A stretch of 10,938 nucleotides of DNA. Origin: Lentihominibacter excrementipullorum (GTDB taxonomy: Bacteria > Bacillota > Clostridia > Peptostreptococcales > Anaerovoracaceae). The position numbers were made by a program, and so were the translations under genes. The stretch lies in NCBI GenBank assembly GCA_018713975.1, contig DVOB01000041.1, forward strand, positions 1-10,938, written 5' to 3'. Below the pieces are notes generated by a model, which did no database searches, was not told where the DNA came from, and was given only the letters and a program-made list of their open reading frames with translations. Positions 6,423 to 10,938 of this stretch are shown here, one piece after another (positions within the stretch are counted from its first letter, which is position 1; the number at the start of each line of letters is the position of its first letter).

Positions 6423-9158
6423 ATGGGGAAAGGACCTGAAAACAACGAAAACAATGGAAAGAGAAAGGCGGCCCGGCCGCCGAAACATATATGTATCGGT
6501 CTTGTGGCCCACGTCGATGCGGGAAAGACCACGCTGTCGGAGGCGCTGCTTTATAGGACGGGGACCATTAGGAAGTGGGGACGGGTGGATCACGGGGACG
6601 CGTTTTTGGATACGGACCGGCAGGAGAAGGAGCGGGGAATCACCATCTTTTCCAAGGAAGCGGAGCTGAAATACGGCATTACTGTCTTTACGCTACTGGA
6701 CACGCCGGGACATGTGGATTTTTCCGCGGAAATGGAGCGGACGCTCCAGGTGCTGGACTACGCCGTGCTGGTGATAAACGGCAGGGAAGGCGTCCAGGGC
6801 CATACAGCTACGCTGTGGAAGCTGGCGGAAAAGTACGGGATCCCGTTGTTCATCTTCATCAACAAAACGGACCTGGAAGGTGTGAAGAGAGACGATGTGA
6901 TGGATGAGCTTAGGGAAAGGCTGGACCAGAGATGTATCACCTTCGATGTAGACCATGACGGGGAATGGCTGGAGCAGGCGGCCATGTGCGACGAAGCGCT
7001 GCTGGAAGAACTGCTTGACACGGGAACCATAGAGGATGACAGTCTCAGAGGAGCCATCGCAGAGAGAAAGATTTTCCCCTGCTACTTCGGTTCGGCACTG
7101 AAGCTGGAGGGGATAGACGGACTCCTTGAAGGGCTGTCCGGATATTCGACGGAAAAGCAGTACGGCAGCGATTTCGGCGTAAGGATCTATAAGATATCCA
7201 GGGACGAAAAGGGGGCGCGGCTGACCCATATGAAAATAACAGGTGGTACGCTGCGAGTAAAGGATGAGATTGGCCGTGAGAAGGTGGAGCAGATACGTAT
7301 ATATTCGGGAGGAAAGTTCCGAAGCGTGGATGAGGCGAAAAGCGGAGATGTGTGCGCTGTGACAGGACTGAAAACTACCTATGCAGGTCAGGGTCTGGGG
7401 GCTGAACGGGACGCGGGAGAGCCGGTGCTGGAATCGGTGCTGACCTACAAGGTAGAGCTCCCAGGCGGCGTGGATGCTCACAGGGCGTTGGAAATGCTGA
7501 AGCTGCTTGAGGAGGAAGATCCTCAGCTGAAGGTGGTCTGGAACGGTCAGCTGCAGGAGATACATATGCAGCTGATGGGCCAGGTGCAGATCGAGATACT
7601 GAGGAATATCATAGCTGACAGGTTTGGCTTCGATGTGGAGTTCGGCCAGGGAGCCATTGCTTACAAGGAGACTATAGCAGCGCCTGTTTTTGGCGCGGGA
7701 CATTTCGAGCCGCTGCGCCACTATGCCGAGGTCCATCTGCTGCTGGAACCGGCGCCGAGAGGAAGCGGGCTCACGTTAGATACCAGATGCAGCGAAGACG
7801 TATTGGACAGGAACTGGCAGCGGCTCATTCTGACACATCTGGCGGAGCGGGAGCACCCGGGAGCCCTGACAGGCTCGCCCATAACCGATATGAAGATAAC
7901 ATTGCTTGCAGGCCGCAGTCACCTGAAGCATACGGAAGGCGGTGATTTCAGACAGGCCACCTACAGAGCGCTGCGGCAGGGGCTGAGAAAAGCAGAAAGT
8001 ATACTGCTGGAGCCGTGGTATGAGTTCAGGCTGGAAGTGCCTCAAGGCTCGGCAGGCAGAGCCATGGGAGATATACAGCGGATGAACGGAGCTCTGGAAG
8101 AGCCGGAGACGGCGGGAGAAAACGTGGTGCTGTCGGGGCGTGCTCCCGTATCGGAAATGAAGGATTACGGGATCGAGGTGGCATCCTATACGAAAGGATA
8201 CGGTCACCTGTCTTGTTCCCTCTGGGGATACGAGCAGTGTCACCGTCAGGAAGAAGTGGTAGAAGAAATAGGCTACGATATCGACGGTGATGTGGAAAAC
8301 ACGGCTGATTCGGTTTTCTGCACCCATGGTGCGGGTGTCGTCGTAAAGTGGGATGAAGCCGATGAAATGATGCATATGCAGGGAACATGGGGTATGGGAA
8401 GTACGGAAATGGAAAGCCGGGATCCGGAGAGTCGAAAAGGGCTCCGGACAGCAGACGGACTCGCGAGGAGCAGCGCCGAAGGGAGAAACGCCGGCCATAG
8501 CGAAAGCACAGGCAAAACCGGTTCGACAAAGAAAAAAGACCTCACGGAAGAGGAGGAACTGGAGCGCATTTTCGAGATGACGTACGGCAAAAGAAAGGAA
8601 CGGCGTATCATCCCTAAACGTGAGATTTCCCATTCAGAAAACAAGACGAAGATAAAGCCATCGGTAGTGAAGGAAGAATATCTGCTGGTAGACGGATACA
8701 ACATAATCTTCGCCTGGGACGATTTGAAGGCGCTGGCGAAGATAAACATGGATTCGGCCAGACAAGCTCTCATCGAGATATTGGAAAATTATCAGGGTTA
8801 CAGAAAGTGTCATGTAATAGCCGTTTTCGACGCATATAGGGTAAAGGGCGGTGAAAGACGTCAGGAGAAGCACGGCAGCGTAGACGTAGTCTATACCCGC
8901 GAAGCGGAGACTGCCGACATGTACATAGAAAAGACGGCGCATGCCAAAAGCAGGGATTTCCATGTCCGTGTAGCTACGTCCGACAGGCTGGAACAGCTGA
9001 TAATCACCGGCAGCGGAGCATTCAAGGTATCAGCTGACGAGTTCAGAGCTGAGGTGCAGCAGGCTGATACGGAGATATCGAAGCTGATAGAGGCTCACAA
9101 TCTCAGAAACAGACAGCAAGGCGGTAGCAGGATAGTGATACCGGGGAAGAGCGAATGA
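6423..9158 (+). CDS. Tet(M)/EF-G-like translational GTPase fused to a Rae1/YacP-type NYN ribonuclease domain
   Basis: The protein has 911 residues. Residues 20 to about 600 follow the domain order of ribosomal protection proteins and EF-G. All G motifs are intact: P-loop AHVDAGKTT (29-37), RGITI (71-75), DTPGH (93-97, with the catalytic histidine) and NKTD (147-150). Domain IV lacks the Tet(M) YSPVST loop and has HLKHTEGG (500-507) before DFR. A further block near 605-655 contains SVFCTHGAG (Cys633, His635). A polar linker follows (about 662-705), then an acidic/basic helix (706-729). Residues 753 to about 895 closely resemble B. subtilis Rae1 (YacP), an endoribonuclease that cuts mRNA in the ribosomal A site. 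The motifs are VDGYN (Asp757), VFDA (Asp803), ETAD (Asp832) and TSD (Asp854); Asp757 and Asp832 correspond to Rae1 Asp7 and Asp81. I infer a GTPase that delivers a nuclease to particular ribosomes. Tetracycline resistance is a weaker alternative. It is the first gene of a probable operon. Confidence 0.85.
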   Translation: MGKGPENNENNGKRKAARPPKHICIGLVAHVDAGKTTLSEALLYRTGTIRKWGRVDHGDAFLDTDRQEKERGITIFSKEAELKYGITVFTLLDTPGHVDFSAEMERTLQVLDYAVLVINGREGVQGHTATLWKLAEKYGIPLFIFINKTDLEGVKRDDVMDELRERLDQRCITFDVDHDGEWLEQAAMCDEALLEELLDTGTIEDDSLRGAIAERKIFPCYFGSALKLEGIDGLLEGLSGYSTEKQYGSDFGVRIYKISRDEKGARLTHMKITGGTLRVKDEIGREKVEQIRIYSGGKFRSVDEAKSGDVCAVTGLKTTYAGQGLGAERDAGEPVLESVLTYKVELPGGVDAHRALEMLKLLEEEDPQLKVVWNGQLQEIHMQLMGQVQIEILRNIIADRFGFDVEFGQGAIAYKETIAAPVFGAGHFEPLRHYAEVHLLLEPAPRGSGLTLDTRCSEDVLDRNWQRLILTHLAEREHPGALTGSPITDMKITLLAGRSHLKHTEGGDFRQATYRALRQGLRKAESILLEPWYEFRLEVPQGSAGRAMGDIQRMNGALEEPETAGENVVLSGRAPVSEMKDYGIEVASYTKGYGHLSCSLWGYEQCHRQEEVVEEIGYDIDGDVENTADSVFCTHGAGVVVKWDEADEMMHMQGTWGMGSTEMESRDPESRKGLRTADGLARSSAEGRNAGHSESTGKTGSTKKKDLTEEEELERIFEMTYGKRKERRIIPKREISHSENKTKIKPSVVKEEYLLVDGYNIIFAWDDLKALAKINMDSARQALIEILENYQGYRKCHVIAVFDAYRVKGGERRQEKHGSVDVVYTREAETADMYIEKTAHAKSRDFHVRVATSDRLEQLIITGSGAFKVSADEFRAEVQQADTEISKLIEAHNLRNRQQGGSRIVIPGKSE

Positions 9159-9201
9159 GATGACAAAAGCGTGGAGAGGAATAGGGAAAGGAGGGATTGG
9201 G

Positions 9202-9564
9202 ATGACCGAAAGAAAAAACAGGGGCAGAGCGATCATCTTTTTTCTGGTGGCTGTAATTTCGGCATGTATCCTGATAAGACTGGGAGATGCCGATGATTCG
9301 CCGGGACTGGGCGGCATCGGCATATTGCTGGCTATGATCCTGGCGATGAGAGGGATATATCATATCCACGTGATTCCACGTGGCTACCATATACCGATAA
9401 TACTGTTGATATTGGCCGTCATCGCATTGGCATTTCCGATCGTACTGTATATCGATGGGGAGATATGGGGATTTTCGCAGATGGCAGCGATAAGCCTGTC
9501 GGCAGGTGCGGTGATGATCCTGATAGCGGTGATGAGGATAGTCAGAGTGCGGCGCGGCAGGTGA
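9202..9564 (+). CDS. Small four-helix membrane protein, unrecognised
   Basis: This is a 120-residue hydrophobic protein that I do not recognise. Likely membrane helices are at residues 10-27, 36-50, 64-84 and 94-114. The N-terminus (TERKNRGR) and C-terminus (RIVRVRRGR) are basic, so both ends are probably cytosolic. A short loop, GDADDSP (28-34), follows the first helix, and a PRGYH turn precedes the third. The start at 9202 is chosen over an in-frame ATG at 9160 because AAAGGAGGGA (9188-9197) precedes it at the right distance, whereas the earlier ATG has only a weak GAGCGAAT context. It lies 43 nt after the GTPase-nuclease gene and 58 nt before the AlkD gene on the same strand, so it is probably cotranscribed with both. 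No function is assigned. Confidence 0.7.
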   Translation: MTERKNRGRAIIFFLVAVISACILIRLGDADDSPGLGGIGILLAMILAMRGIYHIHVIPRGYHIPIILLILAVIALAFPIVLYIDGEIWGFSQMAAISLSAGAVMILIAVMRIVRVRRGR

Positions 9565-9622
9565 CTGAATGGTGTGGAGCGCGATGAGACTAGGCAGAAA
9601 GATCGTGATAGGAGGCAGACAG

Positions 9623-10282
9623 ATGGATAAGTATCTGGAAATAAAGGAGCGGTTCGAAGGGGCCAAGGATGGGGAAAAGGCTGTCCAGATGGCCAAATAC
9701 ATGCGGAACAAATTTGCTTTTTACGGTATACCGACGCCGGAGCGGAAGAAGCTTTACCGGGACATCATCAAATCGGAGAAAAAGAGCGGTGTGGTGGACT
9801 GGGCGCTTCTGGACAGGTGCTATGAAGATGAGCACCGGGAATTCCAGTATTTCGTCTGCGACTATCTTCTGGTTATGGAGCAGTACCTGACATATGAGGA
9901 TATCCCGGCTGTGCGGAAGTATATCGAAACCAGACCGTGGTGGGATACCATAGATTTTCTCGACAAAGTGGTAGGCGACATAGGACTGAAGGACGACCGG
10001 GTAAGGGATCTGATGCTGGAATGGTCAAAAGATGGGAACTTCTGGGTCAGGCGGATAGCCATAGATCACCAATTGGGAAGAAAGGAAAGGACGGACAGGC
10101 AGCTGCTGGAAGCAATAATCGTCAACAATTTAGGCAGCGACGAGTTCTTCATAAACAAGGCTATCGGCTGGAGCCTCCGGGAGTACTCCAAGACAGACCC
10201 GGACTGGGTGAGGGCTTTCCTGGAAAAGTATGGGCCGCAGATGAGCAAGCTGAGCGTACGGGAAGCGGGGAAATACGTTTAA
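9623..10282 (+). CDS. alkD: AlkD-type DNA alkylation repair glycosylase
   Basis: This 219-residue, all-helical HEAT-like-repeat protein matches the AlkD family. These enzymes remove positively charged alkylated bases such as 3-methyladenine and 7-methylguanine by trapping the lesion without base flipping. The residues used by Bacillus cereus AlkD (Trp109, Asp113, Arg148, Trp187) have counterparts here: Trp107 and Asp111 in RPWWDTIDF, Arg144 (or Arg143) in FWVRRIAI, and Trp183 in KAIGWSLREYSKTDPD. The enzyme is therefore probably active. FAFYGIPTPERKKLYRD near the N-terminus is also typical. The start at 9623 has AGGAGG at 9610-9615, 7 nt upstream. An in-frame ATG at 9569 would add 18 residues with no family counterpart and has no ribosome binding site. 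The gene ends the probable operon begun by the GTPase-nuclease gene. Confidence 0.88.
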   Translation: MDKYLEIKERFEGAKDGEKAVQMAKYMRNKFAFYGIPTPERKKLYRDIIKSEKKSGVVDWALLDRCYEDEHREFQYFVCDYLLVMEQYLTYEDIPAVRKYIETRPWWDTIDFLDKVVGDIGLKDDRVRDLMLEWSKDGNFWVRRIAIDHQLGRKERTDRQLLEAIIVNNLGSDEFFINKAIGWSLREYSKTDPDWVRAFLEKYGPQMSKLSVREAGKYV

Positions 10283-10311
10283 GAGATTTTCGATGTGAAG
10301 CACCGTGCATT

Positions 10312-10559
10312 TGCCAATAGACGATGATAATAACGGGTTTTAGGCATAAATCACGCCATTTCATGAGCTGTCACTACAGCGATATGCTAAAACGCAAGAT
10401 TTTGTCGATGTTATTGGCATTTTTTCGTTGAATTATCATCGATTCTATGCCAAAAATATCGTTGGTTTTCTGTGCTTTTGGCATTTCCCCTTCGTGATCG
10501 TGGTTGCTGAATGGCGATTTATACTAAATACCGGCTTGTGACAGGTTCTTTTGGCATTT
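10312..10559. repeat. Cluster of TTTTGGCAT-type inverted and direct repeats
   Basis: The same arm recurs five times. TGCCAATA (10312-10319) pairs with TATTGGCA (10412-10419), which is followed by six T residues (10420-10425). ATGCCAAAA (10447-10455) pairs perfectly with TTTTGGCAT (10476-10484). The 11-mer TTTTGGCATTT occurs at 10476-10486 and 10549-10559. Nested within are GTTTTAGGCAT (10337-10347) with ATGCTAAAAC (10384-10393, one bulge), GCTGT-cact-ACAGC (10367-10380), and CGATGATAAT (10322-10331), which can pair alternatively with ATTATCATCG (10432-10441). The first stem plus T-run could end the alkD operon. The shared arms suggest a palindromic repeat family or a structured RNA. Confidence 0.55.
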
Positions 10560-10609
10560 GGCACTAGCGTTGGAATGGAGAAGGCCGGTGATCATATCAA
10601 TAATGAGAG

Positions 10610-10656
10610 CTGCGCGTCGGCAGAAAGAAGTTTGCCGGTGCGCAGTCGTATTTTTT
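10610..10656 (+). terminator. Probable intrinsic terminator
   Basis: CTGCGCGTCGGCA (10610-10622) pairs with TGCCGGTGCGCAG (10633-10645) over 13 bp if two G-U pairs are allowed, around a 10-nt loop. The stem is followed by TCGTA and then six T residues (10651-10656). The 5-nt gap between stem and T-run is longer than usual. It would stop plus-strand transcripts that read on from alkD and isolate the downstream promoter. Confidence 0.5.
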
Positions 10657-10769
10657 GTCGTGTTTTAAGCTGATTGAGAGAACGGGCGCTTGCTGCTCCA
10701 GTCCCAGCGCTTCGATGACATCTGCATGCCCGGAGGCAGGGAATGCCCTTTGAGCAGCGATTTGAGGGC

Positions 10770-10788
10770 TTTGTCGAAATTTGTCGAA
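10770..10788 (+). promoter_or_regulatory. Two tandem perfect Spo0A boxes
   Basis: TTTGTCGAA occurs at 10770-10778 and again at 10780-10788. Both copies match the Spo0A box consensus TTTGTCRAA at every base. They are in the same orientation and repeat every 10 bp, one helical turn, which is the arrangement bound by Spo0A dimers at promoters such as abrB in B. subtilis. The second box ends 9 bp before the -35 of the next promoter, so phosphorylated Spo0A could activate it. A weaker eight-of-nine match, TTTGTCGAT, is at 10401-10409. Confidence 0.7.
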
Positions 10789-10797
10789 TAAAAGCAG

Positions 10798-10826
10798 TTG
10801 TAAAAAAATTACATTCGTGATATCAT
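10798..10826 (+). promoter_or_regulatory. Sigma-A promoter downstream of the Spo0A boxes
   Basis: A -35 TTGTAA (10798-10803) is followed after exactly 17 bp by -10 TATCAT (10821-10826). Transcription would begin near 10833, about 21 nt before the next ATG. Each hexamer departs from the consensus by one or two bases. With the Spo0A boxes centred about 50 to 60 bp upstream of the start, this looks like an activator-dependent or activator-boosted promoter. Confidence 0.6.
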
Positions 10827-10853
10827 ACGATTGAAAGGAAAAATATAGTAAAT

Positions 10854-10938
10854 ATGGAAAAATATAATATAAAACCAGGGGATGGACAGAAGCTGAAGGA
10901 AAATCGATATTCGCCGGAAGAGATAAAAGAATATCTGT
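10854..10938 (+). CDS. Start of an unrecognised gene, cut by the window end
   Basis: Twenty-eight codons are visible from an ATG at 10854 and remain open to the last base. The N-terminus is polar and charged (it begins MEKYNIKPGDGQKLKENR), with no signal peptide or membrane segment, and I do not recognise it. An in-frame stop (TAG at 10845) shows that the coding region cannot begin earlier with this ATG frame. The ribosome binding site is unclear: AAAGGA at 10834-10839 is about 14 nt away and almost at the predicted 5' end of the mRNA, so the start is uncertain. The promoter and twin Spo0A boxes just upstream suggest expression around entry into sporulation or stationary phase. Confidence 0.5.
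   Translation, partial: MEKYNIKPGDGQKLKENRYSPEEIKEYL

Larger units (their letters stand above)
10283..10769. other. Long non-coding stretch between alkD and the Spo0A boxes
   Basis: I find no convincing gene in these 487 nt. The stretch holds the repeat and hairpin cluster at 10312-10559, a probable terminator at 10610-10656, and, further on, a pair of complementary arms GCTGCTC (10692-10698) and GAGCAGC (10752-10758). On the minus strand, roughly 10860 down to 10600 is open in one frame, but it has no ATG, GTG or TTG start and no ribosome binding site. An untranslated RNA cannot be excluded. Confidence 0.5.

Noticed and set aside
6692..7736. Long minus-strand open frame opposite the GTPase gene
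   Set aside because: It is a shadow of the GTPase coding region on the opposite strand, whose motifs are unmistakable. It has no start context or family pattern.
8522..8530. TTCGACAAA, a reversed perfect Spo0A box
   Set aside because: It lies deep inside the GTPase-nuclease coding sequence, in the linker, as a single copy with no promoter nearby.
9366..9383. Two CCACGTG copies close together (E-box-like palindromes)
   Set aside because: They lie inside the coding region of the small membrane protein and encode part of its second loop. They are best explained as coding sequence.
10654..10662. Third possible Spo0A box, TTTGTCGTG
   Set aside because: It matches only seven of nine bases and overlaps the T-run of the probable terminator, which explains it better.
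10600..10860. Minus-strand open stretch in the region before the last gene
   Set aside because: It has no ATG, GTG or TTG start in frame and no ribosome binding site, and it crosses the terminator, Spo0A boxes and promoter on the other strand.

Overview
The window reads as chromosome of a spore-forming Clostridia-type Firmicute of middling GC. The pointers are strong AGGAGG-type ribosome binding sites, sigma-A promoters with 17-bp spacers, heavy use of ATA and AGA/AGG codons, and Firmicute gene families (YlmH, a Rae1/YacP-type nuclease domain, a YczE-like membrane protein, a DUF4080-type radical SAM protein). A pair of perfect Spo0A boxes near the right end points to a sporulator. This is recognition by eye; I cannot name the species. 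I see no tRNA, rRNA, CRISPR array, transposase or phage gene.

Layout. (1) 30-1783, plus strand: a C39-like cysteine peptidase-family protein whose stop codon overlaps the start of an EutH-family ethanolamine permease (TAATG). No other eut gene is in view. (2) 1796-2560, minus strand: a YlmH-type S4 RNA-binding protein with its own promoter. (3) 2762-5290, plus strand: an alpha/beta hydrolase followed 9 nt later by a B12-binding-type radical SAM protein, probably one transcript from an extended -10 promoter that sits inside an inverted repeat. (4) 5348-6034, minus strand: a YczE-like integral membrane protein with a clear promoter. (5) 6118-6360: a GC-rich, hairpin-rich intergenic block between two divergent promoters. 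(6) 6423-10282, plus strand: a probable three-gene operon. It holds a 911-residue Tet(M)/EF-G-type translational GTPase fused to a C-terminal Rae1/YacP-like NYN ribonuclease domain, a small four-helix membrane protein, and an AlkD-type DNA glycosylase. (7) 10283-10853: a long non-coding stretch with repeated TTTTGGCAT arms forming several hairpins, a likely terminator, two tandem Spo0A boxes and a sigma-A promoter. (8) 10854 to the end: the first 28 codons of an unrecognised gene.

The most striking item is the GTPase-nuclease fusion. Rae1 of Bacillus subtilis cuts mRNA in the ribosomal A site during translation, and Tet(M)-type GTPases bind next to that site and reach into it. One polypeptide joining both suggests a factor that recognises a particular ribosome state and cleaves the mRNA there. 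The nuclease acidic residues and all GTPase motifs are intact. The tetracycline-displacing loop of Tet(M) is replaced by a different sequence, so annotating this gene as tetracycline resistance would probably be wrong. The function remains an inference.
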